From contig NW_003142304.1 in assembly GCF_000003605.2 (NCBI RefSeq), positions 872,695-936,694 on the forward strand: DNA of 64,000 nucleotides, read 5' to 3'. The stretch comes from Saccoglossus kowalevskii. Lineage: Eukaryota > Hemichordata > Enteropneusta > Harrimaniidae. Numbering within the stretch: the first letter of the stretch is position 1; every line of letters begins with the position of its first letter. The notes under the pieces were generated by a model. That model saw nothing but the letters and a program-made list of their open reading frames with translations. It made no database searches and was not told the DNA's origin. This document shows positions 1 to 12,399 of the stretch, piece after piece. Position numbers and translations under genes: made by a program.

Positions 1-1031
1 TCACATATAACAAGGTATTTTGATCTTCTTTGATATTGCTTTCTGGCTAGGGCTACCTCTCCTGCTGTTTCCCATGTCTGCTTAGTAAATGGAGTAACTT
101 CTTCACCATGGTCTTTCTCACCACTCACATGCAGCACACATTGTAAAGCAATCTCCATCTTATATAGAAAAATAAATTATTCATTACTAGCTGTAGATTA
201 ATTATGTTTATGACATTTATGACATTTCCCTTTAAAAGTATGTAAATAAGAAATCTAAATTTGTTCCAAATCTTTGTTCTGCCAAATATTTTGCCGATCT
301 CTATATAATATTTTATACATTACAAGAATCTCCATATGCGTTGAAATAGAATTTGGTCAATATTTGTCCAAAAAATGCGCTTTTGTTCAATTTTTGTAGG
401 AAAATATCCAAGTGATGACCAACATCTTCATTCTTAATAATCAATGCAACTTCTAAAATATGTTTCCTTACATTTTAAACATACATACACATCATCAGAC
501 CCCCCCCCCCCATATATAAAAAAAAAAATGACAATTGTTTTACCAAAATGTGGTCCAAATTGCAATTTTGTCTTACGTAGGGTCAATAAGAGTGCTTTTT
601 TTTGAAATCAGCACAATATTTTACATAAAATAGGCTTCTCAAACCATACTTACCTAAAATTCTGATTAAAGCCACCTATCTCTTGAAGTAAATTCAACGA
701 GATCTCCGATCTGAACTCAGTGCTGAACAACTCTCCTATATATACCCCCACTGTCTATAAATAGACCATTACATCAGCATACATAATGAGTCTGGAACTT
801 ACTACAAATTTCTTGAATGTTCCATTACCTTCTATTGCCTCCTACAGTGTTCTATTACCTATTCAACCAGTTTCTAAAAAAAATCTAGAATATTCCACCC
901 AGTCACAGTACGGTTCTAGAACATTCTCAGTGACACGGAAGTAGTAAATAAGTCGTATGCGACACTCTGGTCTTAACATTTTCAAACGATTCTAAAATAA
1001 TACATGACCAACGGATGGTAGGCAGAGGCCA
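1..1031. other. Gene-free stretch
   Basis: No coding region, RNA gene or clear mobile element was recognised. The stretch is AT-rich, with a short C run and A run near 500-527. A TATA-like string near 740 has no open frame to go with it. Confidence 0.5.
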
Positions 1032-1371
1032 AAATGTTTGTTCACCATGTTCACCAGATTGAGAATTCCGCCTCCCACCTTTGAGAGATAAGCACCAGAT
1101 GGTTTTCTTAAGTCATGATGCACTGCGGATCTCCTAGTATCCCACTCAAACAAATTGTGTGAATTCGTTGAATGTCACCATGTTCAACAGACGGTGAAAT
1201 GCCCGTTTTACACCCTTTGATGCTTAAGCATATGTCTGGCAATGCCCGGTCATTGATCACGTGATCAAAAACTCCATACACTACAAAAAGTCGGCAAACT
1301 ATTACATTAAGTCATGTTTTAAGTCATGTACTGCAGAAATTTCTCACAGTATCCCACCCCAAAATAATTGC
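1032..1371 (-). repeat. Dispersed repeat, inverted relative to the copy at 18155-18465
   Basis: The reverse complement of this stretch matches 18155-18465 over about 300 bp with scattered differences. Shared landmarks include the CTGCAG/TACATGACTTAA segment, the GGCATTGCCAGACATAT segment and the GTGTAAAACGGGCAT segment. No coding potential or terminal repeat was identified, so the element class is unknown. Confidence 0.75.
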
Positions 1372-2113
1372 TTGAATTTGTGTCTATACCCACATGTCTT
1401 GAATCAGGAGGTGTAAAACAGTGTACCAGGATCTCTCACAACTTGCTCATAAGGTCATCAACCAGTGACTTTGAATTTAGCATTAAATTATTAATTCCAA
1501 ATGAATTTACCAATTATTTTGTATTTCTTCAAAGTCCATGCATTTATTAGTGTGACAGTTTTTTTGTTTATTGGCATAGTTTGATGTCTTTTTCTTAATA
1601 GATTGCAAGGTGAACAATAACATTTCATAATTAATAAAACAGATACATAGTATATATCAGGTTTAAAGTGTTTATTTACACTAAAATATCCGAAAAGCTA
1701 AAATTCAAATTTCAATATATAAACAAAGTTCATCACTTCATCATGAACACTTAATGTTTTTCTGTAATAGACAAACACAAAATAGGGTTAAACAGAAATC
1801 CCACATGTATACAGTGAGCAATTTTGTTTCTAATTTTTAAATAATTCTAGTTTTAAAATGTTCAAATACTAAAGTATCTCGATTTCTCTCAACTTACCTT
1901 GGAAATAATCGAAGTTTCCCGCCACAAGTCATATACACGTTAACACAGCGACGTCATTCTGAACTCTGAAAACTCGTGCCTCGTTCGATGCCAGGAAAAT
2001 TAACACACTTCATATCAGTAGTATGTACGTGAATTTTTGTCTAGTTATTTTGGGGATTCAGTTGATGAATAATTGTAATACATGGTAATTGCAGAATGCA
2101 ATTTTAATACTTT

Positions 2114-4940
2114 TTGATTGATTGATTGATTGAATTTATTCACTTAATTTACAGGCAATATTAATATAAGAATACAATAAAAACATCATTGAATTACATA
2201 GTGAATAGGGGGCTGGAAAATAGTGTAAAACACAAGTCGAGTCCACCCCCTTTTCAGGTGAAAAACAAACTACAATAATAAGTGGACGCTAAAAGAATTA
2301 CATACAACTCAATTATGCATAGTGTAAAAATCTTTTCATTTCTTTTTTGAATGCATTCTTGAGCTCATGGAATGAATTTCTTCTTTTGGTTTATTCCAGA
2401 TTTATGATATTTTGGAATAATAAGATTACCTAATGCTTTTGATTTTGTGTGATAAGAGTGTTGGATGGAAGAGAAATATTGAGGAAATCCCAGTGGTAAC
2501 TTGTCATTGAGATTATCATGAACAAACAAAGACATTTGTAAATCATGTTGTTTATAGATATCTATCTAGCACATGGAGCTGATTAAAAAGTGAAGAAGTG
2601 TGTGAGAGGTGATCTGACCCTGTTATTATGTCTGCAACTGCTACTTTAGTACTGTATCTCTCTCAGAACCCATATTGATGATTGTACAATAGATCAAAAC
2701 TTTTGAGATATGAGATCATTTGTTTGTTAATAATTTTCTCAAATATTTTGCTAATTTGTGGTAATACTGACTCTGTAATTGACTGAATCACTAGGTACTC
2801 CTTTTTTGATAATTTTTAGTCACTTTAGTTATTTTTAAAGAATTTGGAAGTCCACCTGTTGAAAACGATAAATTAATTATATGATTGAGAGGTCTGGAAA
2901 TGTACTCTGCGGCATAAATTACTTTTATCGAGTGTTTTTAGTAGTTGAAATATTTTGTTCCGAAGTTGCATGAAAAAAAAAGATTGTGGTAAGGATATGA
3001 ATGATAGGATTTAGTGCAATGATTTAAGTTATTAGCAAGTGCCTCCCCAACTGAGACAAAAAATGGTTAAACCCATTAACAATGTCATGTTAACAAGAGT
3101 GGTCTCTAAACCATTGTGTGTAGAAGACATATGAAGTGTACTTGGCAAATTTACATTATTCCTGCCACCAAGAATATCCTTAATAACTTTCCAAGTCTTA
3201 TTATTATCTCCTTGACAACATGTGAAAAATTCTGCTTAGCTCGTTTCAAAATACTTGTGAGCATGTTCCGATAGTGTTTATATTTTGCCAGGATAACTAG
3301 ATGGCAGTTACTTTTTAATACTTTTGAATATAGTTTGTGTTTGCAATCAATTGACTTTCTAATTCCTGCAGTTTTCCTTTTTTGGGTTAAAGGTTTAGTA
3401 ACGCATGCTTTTTACAAATACTCGAAAACTTGTTGACGTCAAAACTCTCATAAACACAGTTCCAGTCATCATGAAATGAGCTTACATTTAAATTGGAGTA
3501 GTTCCTAAAGCTCGCATTTTTCGGTTCTTGAAAATATATACAGAGATCATCAAAGATGGCAAAAATAGGCAAATGATAAGAAAAATCAACCTCCACTGTA
3601 CCACAATTTACAAAATTAGTAAGTGTGTTCGTATAATTATGATCAATAACCGTACGCGAGTGATTTGATATACGTGTCGGCATGGTAATCATTTGAATTA
3701 AATTCAGGGAGCACATACTATTGGTAAGATTGAGTGTTTCATTTGCATGGACATAATAAGTAATTATAATGAAGTCACGGATTCAAGGCTTTCAATATAT
3801 TATACCAACTATCAGCCATAGTGATTCAGAATGACTGATATTTGCTTGATGTGAACTGTAAAGATGTCTGAATATACGCCCCCACTCCCCCACCCCACTG
3901 GTCATTTCGACATTTAGTTTCCAAATGATACCCATCTAAACAATACAACTCTTTGTTTTGTATCTGCCAAATTTCAGAAAGTACAATGTCTTTGATTTTT
4001 GATTTAATAAGTGATTCGTAGAATAACTTGAAATCTTGAAAATTTCGATTGAGGGACCTAATATTATAATGTGAAATTGAAAAGGTAGACTTAGGTGTGT
4101 AATCTATCAGATTTAAGAACTGGAAAGAAAAATAAGATTTACAATTACCATAACTAGTGTTTACATTTTTATCCAACATTTAAATGTGTGAAAAATATCT
4201 CTGAATATATCTACAAAGGATATGGAATACTACACAAGATACTGCAGGATCATGCTCATTCTTTATGTTGGGAGATTGTGAATTCTCAGCCTTGCGTACA
4301 AATATCTGTCCATTTCTAGTCCAGAAGAATTTATAATTTGCCTGTTTGCGCTTCGCGTTGGCCAGTTTCAGAAGCCTTCGTGATTTAAGTTGTAGGTTCT
4401 CATTTATGTAGATTAGATTGCGGCCTCGAAATCCTAGGCTGCTAACAGTAACATTTGCGAGCTTCTTTTTATTCCGGTATATACTTTCTCGTTACTTCAA
4501 CATCCATTCCACTAAGTTCAGGGTCAATCTTTCGAAACATTACATCTTTGGTTTATGGTTGTATCAGCTCTCTCAGGGATACCTTTGGATCTCGATATTC
4601 TCACGCCGACTATATTGATTCTGTTCCTCTACTGATCTTTCCGATTATACAACTCTTCCCTGAAGATCTTCATTGACACATCTGATTTCTTTATTTGTAT
4701 GCTCCAATGTAGTACACCTGGATCTCAACTCTTCAACAATTTCATTGAAGAATTCCAGTGAGGTGCTTTTAGTATCCTGGCTAGTTTTCATCTCGTTAAT
4801 ACTTTCTAATATGGATGGTATGCATTTCACTCGGGCACTGATTTCTGATATTTGTTTTTCGATTTCTTCAGAATTTCCTTGGTGGTATAGTTTTGGGTAT
4901 GTAGGCGAATGTGTGGGGAAATGCTTGCTTTTACAACTCT
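2114..4940 (-). mobile_element. Degraded LINE (APE-type non-LTR retrotransposon)
   Basis: The element reads right to left. ORF1 remains lie at about 4300-4900: a coiled-coil stretch (EFFNEIVEELRSRC, 4645-4830), then an ORF1p-like core that reads as ENIEIQGIPE and NENLQLKSRRLLKLAN across several frames. ORF2 follows. Its endonuclease start at 3826-4179 has FSISHYNIRSLNRNF and GGGVGAYI, and the endonuclease end at 3387-3716 has YHLPIFAIF. Reverse-transcriptase remnants near 2600-2800 read ISKIFEKIINKQM and NHQYGF. The 3' end at 2114-2134 is a TTGA/TCAA tetranucleotide tail, typical of CR1/L2-group elements. Many frameshifts and stops are present and no ORF is intact. It is clearly a LINE; the clade is uncertain. 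Confidence 0.85.
3387..4179 (-). pseudogene. LINE ORF2 endonuclease domain remnant
   Basis: Two open pieces (4179-3826 and 3716-3387) hold the beginning and end of an APE-type endonuclease. The N-terminal NIRSLNRNFQDFKLFYESL and DIVLSEIW strings match the usual NxRSL and ETW positions (here SEIW). The GGGVGAYI loop follows. The late piece contains VDFSYHLPIFAIF, matching the SDHxPI catalytic end with the histidine retained. The two pieces are out of frame with each other, so the domain is dead. It belongs to the LINE at 2114-4940. Confidence 0.75.
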
Positions 4941-5389
4941 AGCACAGATGTATAAAAAAATTACTCAATAGAGTATGAGGGAAATGGCATTTTCACTGGA
5001 ATTTATTTCAGGGGAAAAATGTTTTCAGTGAAAATGAAGTATACCACATTATTATATATGTACTGCAGTTTATTTTGATCTCTGAAATCAAAATCGGTAT
5101 TTCCACACAAGTAGTCCTTTCAAGAGTAGCGTTTTCGAAACATAGCAGGAATAAACAATATTTAGAATTACGATATTCTACCATTGGGTATATGAATATA
5201 CTTGCCAAGTGAAATGAAATTTGAACAACAGTAATGGTACTTCTAGGCAGTCACTTATTTTACATATCACCCATGCAATGTTTTCGGTATTTTCACGGTC
5301 AATATGCAAATTAACATGGTATTGGCGATCAGCTCCACTAGGATTGCCCTTAAAATCATTTGTGTGTGTGATTTCCAGTGTTTTCACGT
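4941..5389. other. Gene-free stretch upstream of the LINE
   Basis: Nothing convincing is visible. Short open frames on both strands are under 70 codons and match no family I recognise. A segment near 4985-5030 (tttcactggaatttatttc) weakly resembles the interior of the MITE family described at 50593-50784. Confidence 0.4.
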
Positions 5390-5469
5390 ATTAATTCTTC
5401 TGTGATTTTTTTGGCCCGGCCGATTTCGCTCAAACTTGGCAGGTAGGTCACACCTTCACCCTAAACATT

Positions 5470-5830
5470 TTTGGCCCATCCTTTCCATAGCAACAGTCAA
5501 AAAACTGATTTTTGGATACCTTTGCGCTAAATGTATCTTCTACAAATTTAGGATACAACACTTCAGACATAGCTCATTGTACCCGGCTTGAGTGTGGCAC
5601 AAAGTTACTATTTGAATTTTTGATATCTTTTTCATTAATGAGAAAGTTGACCCCAAAGTTAGAGTAATTGTTCGCCAGGAATGGCTTTTTAACTTTTTAA
5701 AACAATCCTGACCTACCGCTACCATGGTAACAGCCAAAATCTGTTTTTTGAATAGTTTTGCCCCAAATTTATCTTGTAATAGCAGTGTTCAAATGACCAT
5801 GCCTTTTATTCTGGCTATGTTTCACACTGG
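5470..5830 (+). repeat. Two diverged direct copies of a ~235 bp unit
   Basis: The segment at about 5470-5600 (ATCCTTTCC, then ATAGCAACAGTCAAAA, then a TTTTTGG / TTTGC / AAATGTATCTT series) recurs in diverged form at about 5705-5830 (ATGGTAACAGCCAAAA, TTTTTTGA, TTTTGCC, AAATTTATCTT). No coding capacity is evident, and the boundaries are approximate. Confidence 0.45.
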
Positions 5831-6295
5831 TAAAAGATCACCGGCGCCGACATTGTTACACTGTATCAATGTAATCCAAATTCAACTTTGAATGAAATGT
5901 AAATGCTGCCTCCAATCTAGAAAATAATATCGCAAAACGGTTGGAAATAATGCATTTAACGGCGGAATGCGTCTGACTGAATGTTATTTTGCGAACTTCA
6001 TATAATGTGCCCGGTTTTAGTTATAAACCGACGTTAGCTTCACGTTCATGACGGAAAGCCGGAAAAATATTGCTTGTTTTTTGGGCAGAGCGGATCGCCA
6101 ACCGGCTTGTTTTCATTGGCAATTGAAGTATTTTTTATTTTGTAAACAAATTTCGTCTGCTATTTTTATTCAGTTCAAATCGTTCAGCAACATTTTTGTC
6201 ATATTAGGTGTAAATCACATGTACTGCTTTGAATGTATATGTCACTCAAATATGAACGGAACGGGGACGTGTCATTGACAATGACTTGTTAGTTT

Positions 6296-6510
6296 TAAAT
6301 ACCCCCAGGAAAGTGTTCTAGGTTCTTCGCGTAATTAGGTGTTCATATGCAAGGGATTTTTCCACACAAACGACGAATTAGGCCGAATTTCGTTATCGGT
6401 TGGCTTAATATAACCCCAACGGATTGTAATTTTGTGAAAGATTAGTATTTTTGTCCTGATTTATAGGAATCTGAAAAACGCGTTTCACAACTTGTCTCTT
6501 ATTTAGTTGT
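6296..6510 (+). repeat. Partial copy of the fold-back element family
   Basis: This matches the right half of the element at 9666-10030. Shared strings include AAGTGTTCTAGGTTCTTCG (compare AAGTGTACTATGTTCTTCG), CATATGCAAGGGATTTT and the terminal AAAAACGCGTTTCACAACTTGTC. No matching left arm was seen upstream, so the copy appears truncated. Confidence 0.65.
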
Positions 6511-9500
6511 ATGCGTCATTCAAGATGGCGGCCCCCATATAGTAAATATCGTATTTATTTTATTATCACGTTTGCGCCAGCTGACTGTGGTTTTATCATA
6601 GACCATCAACATCAAAGTACAAGGAGGTTTCTGCTGGCGACGTTGCGGCGTTACCCAGTTCCGAATAAAGAGTACCAACGCCAAATGAGCAACATTTTAA
6701 CCGGTAATCAAGATTCATTCAATCCACAAGCAACGTCACAAGCGAAGTTGTAGCGTGCAGCTCAGCGACGACCGCTGTGGACAAAAGTCATCCTGTCAGT
6801 GGAGTACCACAGTTGGACGGCATGTTTCCCAATGCACAATTCTGTGGAGGAACTTTTAACTTAATTTAAACTACGTATGACTGATTCAAAACATTCTATC
6901 GAGATCGGACGGCTCCCTATCGTGCCAACCCTTCACCATTGTATTCAAACGAATCATGTGGTGTGCTGTTACACTCTCCTTCAAACCAGGGATTCAATCA
7001 ATAGGGGAGTTTCAGTAAAAAAAATCGCAAATCATGCAAATTCAACATTTTCAAACATGTATGCTAAAACAGAAATGCTTAGCGATACAAAAGGATAAAT
7101 ATTACATTTCAGTATACACATCTCTGTTGATACTATCCCTCACATATTCTACCCCCAATTATTCCTGTGTAAAATGGAATAGCCTCTTTCAATGTTGACA
7201 TTTTGAGTAAAATCATGTGATAGGCTGTTAAAATTGGTTGTTACATACTCTTTCGCCGGTTTGGAAATGTGTTTAATTAGCTCCCATTCAAGCAACAAGT
7301 CAGATTTCCCAGTGGGGGTGAAACTAGTTCGACTCTGCCATTAAAAAATAGGGGTGTTCTCAGCAAAATCGAATAACCCTGGAGTGCACACAATACACTG
7401 AATTTCGGGGAAAATCTTGCATTAGTTACAGCAGCAGAATATCACAGACATATCACTATATAAATATAAACACTATATATTGTATTTCGGCCTGAACCCT
7501 CTCTATTGCAATTCCAGGAATTACTCCCATATGTGCATCCATTTTTCACCTTGGTATCACCCACCCTGAAAACAAACTCTTAATACCACGCTGAAGCGTT
7601 TGGTAATAAATCATTCCAGATTATAATTGCTCATTCACATATAGCGACATATGGATATTTTAATAAACAGGCATACTTATGTTCTTGCGTTTCACCTGTA
7701 TGTAAGGTAAGTACACGAACAAACACACACAGTTAAGACGTACCACGTAAATACAACTTCATGCGTAATGTAAACTGAATAGTGGGCAATTTACTGCAAT
7801 TTATGTAGAGACAGTGCTGCTATACGTCTAGGAACTGTTTATGTGAGTACGTCTGCTCACGACAAGCGTTCTACTACGCCATTGTTGAACATTAGTTATA
7901 TTATATAGGTCAATTCTCTCTGGAAATCACGTTTCTAGTTGTAACCTAAATACGGGGTTGGATAAGTTGACAGTTTGATCATAAAATCGGATAACGGAAA
8001 CGGAGAGCAACATAAGCAACAAGCAAATAAAGACTAATCATTTGAAACCGAAAGGAAGTTTTTTCACGGCCACTTGTTCCCGGCACTTTGTATTTATATT
8101 GGTTTTCAAAACTCACTGACTTTTGTATATTGAATAACTCTCCGTATGTTTTTTGCACGCAGCGAATAAGAAACCCCTCGTTCACGAGCCAGAACGTGCA
8201 GCAACATGTAGGCTCACAATTCCAGTGCCATTAGATACTACCGAACACCGTGCAACATATTCCAAATACGTTCATATATTAAGGTAATATATTACTATCT
8301 ACTATTTCCGCCATATGGTTTCAGTTGCTGACTGAATGCAGATTAGAGCCATGAACATGTGGTCGGTAAAACAAAGTTCCCACATGTAAAATAGGTAAAC
8401 CTATTGAACAAATATTGACTATTATATTCCTGTCAGTTGTGTAATAACATGAAAATACTCCAAATATTTAATCGATGAAAAGTGTGTTTCGTTAAAAACA
8501 AATAACCGTTTAACAACGCCTTTTTTATCAGGATAAGGGTAATCCACGAACCACAAATGGATTAATCGCATTAATACATGTATTTAATAAATAGTGCGTA
8601 TAATAATAAATACAATGACTGTTGTTATGACGATTGAAGCAGTCTTAACAGATTAGCTAGTATAAAAAATATATATTTCGAATTGAGCACCTCTGTTCCC
8701 CACGAATGACAATAGTTTTAAAATTAGTCTTTGCCATATTGATGATCCAAACTTCATCAAGCACTAGATTAACCGTAATTAAATTCGTTAATTTCCCTAA
8801 GCTGTTAGTTGGACGCCTGAACTTGGCGGATTGTGTTTCTCGGAGTTGGCCAACCCTAGGTTCGTACACTTCTAAAACAAAGTGACATAAATGTTTTTTT
8901 TTAATTGCCACTCGCAACAGACTAGACATGGATCTACACACTATATATGTCTGTACACTTGTTCGTTTCTTGCACCAGTTTGATATTTTTTTCTTTTCGC
9001 ATTTAAGCATAACGTGAACAATTGTCATAGTGTTATTTAATAAACAGGTGTGCATTGAGTGTGATTCAATAGTCAAGAATCAATCAGCTTACTGGGGATG
9101 AATAAAACACACATGCCACAGTTAATCCTTCATATGTAAATTATTAGCTTTTAGTAAAATGCTTTAGTAAAAGTTGATTGTGATTGTTTTTTTACCGACA
9201 ATGTGCCAATAATATACATGTCTATATTGTCTCTTTTGGTGATCTGGAGAGTAAAATAGTGTTATTTTACCACCACAGCTCCTAAAACGTTTTTCCAAAT
9301 TGCGCGGTATTTCAAACACACATGAACATTTATCTGTTCTGAAGAATAAATAAAATATAAGGATAAAACTATTTTAGTGATTGTAACACAGTTGATTGTG
9401 AACGAGGCTGAACAAAATAGACGGATTCGATAATGTAGCAGAGAAATACACCACGTGATACGGAAACTCTTGAGCAGACTTTTCCAATTAATCTTGGAAG

Positions 9501-9665
9501 GTGTGTGTTGGTTTTTTGAGGACTGCATTTCATTTAAAAATGGTATGGCCGTTGTACACACGGTCAGCTGGTGTACACCTGATAATAAATGAAATTCGAC
9601 CAATTTACCAATACTTAATATATGGGATGGGACACCATCTTGAATACGGCATAAGACCTAAATGA
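6511..9665. other. Gene-free stretch
   Basis: Open frames here are all short; the longest is 139 codons at 8657-9076 on the minus strand, with no family signature. A 45 bp segment near 6545-6590 (TTTATTTTATTATCACG, then GCGCCAGCTGACTG) recurs at 15718-15757, so part of this stretch is an unclassified dispersed repeat. No host gene or RNA gene was seen. Confidence 0.45.
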
Positions 9666-10030
9666 AGAGACAAGTTGAGAAACGTGTTTTTCAGATTTCT
9701 ACAAATCAGGAAAAACATATAAAACTTTCACACCCAAACGGGTTTTTTTTTTGGACAACGTTATGCCAAACGCTAACCAAAATCGCCATCCCACTCAGGA
9801 GCCAATCGGCGACGGCCTTACATTTAGATGACGATTTCGGTTTCAAATACCCCTTGAAAGTGTACTATGTTCTTCGTGTAACTAGGTATTCGTATGCAAG
9901 GGATTTTGCCACACAAAAACTACGAATTTGGCTGAATTGTGTTAGCTCAATGTTGTCCCAATGGATGTGAAAGTTTGGTATTTCTCTCTGATTTGTAGGA
10001 AAGGGAAAAACGCGTTTCTCAACTTGTCAC
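9666..10030. mobile_element. Fold-back / MITE-like element with long terminal inverted repeats
   Basis: The left end (GACAAGTTGAGAAACG, from 9669) is the reverse complement of the right end (CGCGTTTCTCAACTTGTC, to 10028). Complementarity continues inward on both sides for roughly 100 bp with gaps: CTACAAATCAG, AACTTTCACA and GGACAACGTT each have a partner on the other arm. The interior is non-coding. A related partial copy lies at 6296-6510. It looks like a non-autonomous DNA transposon. I could not see a clear target duplication, so the superfamily is not assigned. Confidence 0.75.
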
Positions 10031-10275
10031 TTTTGCCATGTCATGACTCAAGCTCCTTAACTGTAAAATTTGTTTTCATTGGTCATGTCAATACAATATT
10101 TTTAAAAAAGATGCATGTTATTTTTTGATGCTGAATTCTTCGAGTCCAGAATTTAGAAATGACTTAAATTGTAACTTTATATTCAATTCAAATATTAAGT
10201 AATTTGTTGATTTTAAATAACATCGAACTTTATTTTACAACGCCTTTAATTTGCTTTGCAGGTAACACAACAATT

Positions 10276-11442
10276 ATGAATAGAAGTCTCCAGCGATCAG
10301 TCCTGTGCATGTGCATTTGTTTACCATTGTTCGTTGTTCTATATTATTTATATTGGCAAGGAAAATACCGAATATCAAATTTAAATTATGGCTATGTTAC
10401 ATCAAACCTGTCTAGCCAAATTACCCATCGTGAACAACCAGTATTTAACATGGTCAATAACAATGATACATTTGATTGGAAGGCATTAGTAGAAGTACTG
10501 GTCCTTGGCACTAATAATTGCAGTCTTTTGAATGAAGCACTACGTAAGAATTATAAAGTCTGCGATGCTGACAGGGAGTCTCTTCCAAACTTTTATTTGA
10601 ATAAAACCGGTAATAATGCTGTGAATGAGTACGTGTATCGTGAGGCTAATATTGTATTCGTCCATCTACCTAAAGCTGGTGGCACTTCTGTTGAAAAAAT
10701 TCTGTTCCAATTCAAACCGATTACTGGAGAGGTACGTACAGTTGCACTCGCTCATTGTATTGATTTTTTCAAAGAAGCAGTTAAGTCGAAAAGTAATGCT
10801 GTGCAGTCTATATATTACTCAAAACGCTCGTATGGGATTCATGACTATTTGTACCCAAAAAGGCCTGTAGGTTATGTCACGTGGTTTCGTGAGCCAGTAG
10901 CTAGGCTTATTTCAAGTTATTATTATCTGAAGAAGACGCACTGTGGATCAGCCCATGTTGTATGTAAGAAATATTTGATGAATTCCCCTTCACTGACGCA
11001 CTTTTTAAAACGCACGGAACATGTACATCTCCAAGATATGAGCAATTATATGGTACGACTGTTACAGTTTGGTGATTTCCCAGAAATTGATGACACTTTT
11101 GAAGATTGTTGTGGATCTGTGTCATTATCCGATGCCAGTAAAATACCTATCGTCGAAGAAAAACACTACCTCGTGGCTAAGAGAAATTTAGAAACCAAAA
11201 TGGCGTTCATTGGACTGACGGAAGACTTTGAAACATCTCAAGAAATGCTTGCAAATATGTTTGGTATATCACAGCTGACGGAAATGATTCATGTGAATTT
11301 TAATGCTCATAATCCAAATATTACTAACTATGAATTGAGTGAATTACGTAAACGAAATAAATGGGATTTGAAATTATATGAAGATGCAAGGAAGATATAC
11401 GAAGAACAAAAACAAAACTATATTAAGTACGTTCAATTATAA
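10276..11442 (+). CDS. Type II membrane carbohydrate sulfotransferase, copy 1
   Basis: The 388-residue product should transfer sulfate from PAPS to a glycan in the Golgi; the acceptor is unknown. Residues 1-9 are a short cytosolic tail and 10-27 a single membrane anchor. A lumenal domain follows with several N-glycosylation sequons (near 44, 63, 81, 109, 348). The 5'-phosphosulfate loop is HLPKAGGTS (130-138). The 3'-phosphate site is in WFREPVARLISSYYY, with Arg205 and Ser213/214. FIGLTEDFE (311-319) is a conserved late motif of this fold. I place the start at 10276 because a 3' splice site (TTTGCAG, ending 10261) lies 14 bp before it. The paralogue at 24055 shows the same arrangement, so a 5' non-coding exon must lie upstream. 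The coding region has no intron. The fold resembles the Sulfotransfer_2 group (heparan or chondroitin-type enzymes); substrate assignment would be guesswork. Confidence 0.87.
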   Translation: MNRSLQRSVLCMCICLPLFVVLYYLYWQGKYRISNLNYGYVTSNLSSQITHREQPVFNMVNNNDTFDWKALVEVLVLGTNNCSLLNEALRKNYKVCDADRESLPNFYLNKTGNNAVNEYVYREANIVFVHLPKAGGTSVEKILFQFKPITGEVRTVALAHCIDFFKEAVKSKSNAVQSIYYSKRSYGIHDYLYPKRPVGYVTWFREPVARLISSYYYLKKTHCGSAHVVCKKYLMNSPSLTHFLKRTEHVHLQDMSNYMVRLLQFGDFPEIDDTFEDCCGSVSLSDASKIPIVEEKHYLVAKRNLETKMAFIGLTEDFETSQEMLANMFGISQLTEMIHVNFNAHNPNITNYELSELRKRNKWDLKLYEDARKIYEEQKQNYIKYVQL

Positions 11443-11984
11443 TTCAAACTGTTTTAGGAGGAATCCTGATATGGGCATATTCTATCCTACTGGCTACAGA
11501 TTGTATTCATTGACCTCGTGGTCATAAAACTGAGAGAGCGGGCAGAGAATCAGCTGAAGGTTTAAGATTTGCTGAACTGTCAGCAGATGGATTATTGTAA
11601 ACACGTGAAAGACTGCATGTTGTAGGTAGGGAGAATATAGTTGACTGCAGAGGTATTTGTGGTAAGCGATGTCATATTCTTGTTCAATGTTGTATTATTA
11701 GTGTTCTTCAAAAGGGAAAAGCTACCAATAATAGATGTAGCAGTACTCGTACATAAGCATTCGAAACTTTCTATGAGAGATATGGATAATGAGATTATCT
11801 ATATCTCAAAGTCTTTGAACAAGTGTTTTCGTGTTCATAGCAGTAATTTAAATTCTCAAAAACAGCAATTTGTTTTTCAATCTAGGAACTTGGGCAGGTG
11901 GAGGATATTATTAATATAAGTGATCAAATTATAATATTGTCTCTAATTAAGATTTCGGTAAATTTGTTCCAAGATGAAACTCTC

Positions 11985-12020
<36 letters not shown>

Positions 12021-12399
12021 TATGTGCTATTTTTCAATGTATATTATTTTCCAAAATAATAGATATTCAATAGATGATGATTTAGCTCATGTGATATTAT
12101 GGGCTGTTGGTGTATATTTAAATTATGCTTTTGTAATCTAATTGGAGTGTACAGGTAATTGCGTTGCATAGGTTTTTCTCCATTTGAGAACTAGATCTGT
12201 CTTCTATGGACAGATGGACTCTTGAACAAACCTCAGACATTGAAAGACCTTGGTGCACGTCATTTGACCATTTGGTTTAAATAAATAGTTATTTGATTTG
12301 TAATGTATCAAAATTTGGTTAGAATGTGTTAACTTTTCTTTAGTGTTTTGGAAAATACACAAACACATTGTCTGACAAATTTACTATTTTATAATGTTG
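11443..12399. other. 3' flank of sulfotransferase copy 1
   Basis: No further coding region is visible. Short frames at 11641-11919 show no family signature. It probably holds the 3' UTR; no close AATAAA was pinned down. It contains the microsatellite at 11985-12019. Confidence 0.4.
11985..12019 (+). repeat. (ATA)n microsatellite
   Basis: About 11-12 uninterrupted ATA/TAA triplets, in the flank downstream of the first sulfotransferase gene. Confidence 0.95.

Noticed and set aside
8657-9076. 139-codon minus-strand frame
   Set aside because: No recognisable motif, no supporting context, and average AT-rich composition; likely chance.
10204-10275. Upstream in-frame Met extending sulfotransferase copy 1 by 24 residues
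   Set aside because: A 3' splice site ends at 10261, inside the extension. The paralogue starts 14 bp after the same kind of site, so the extension is intron sequence.
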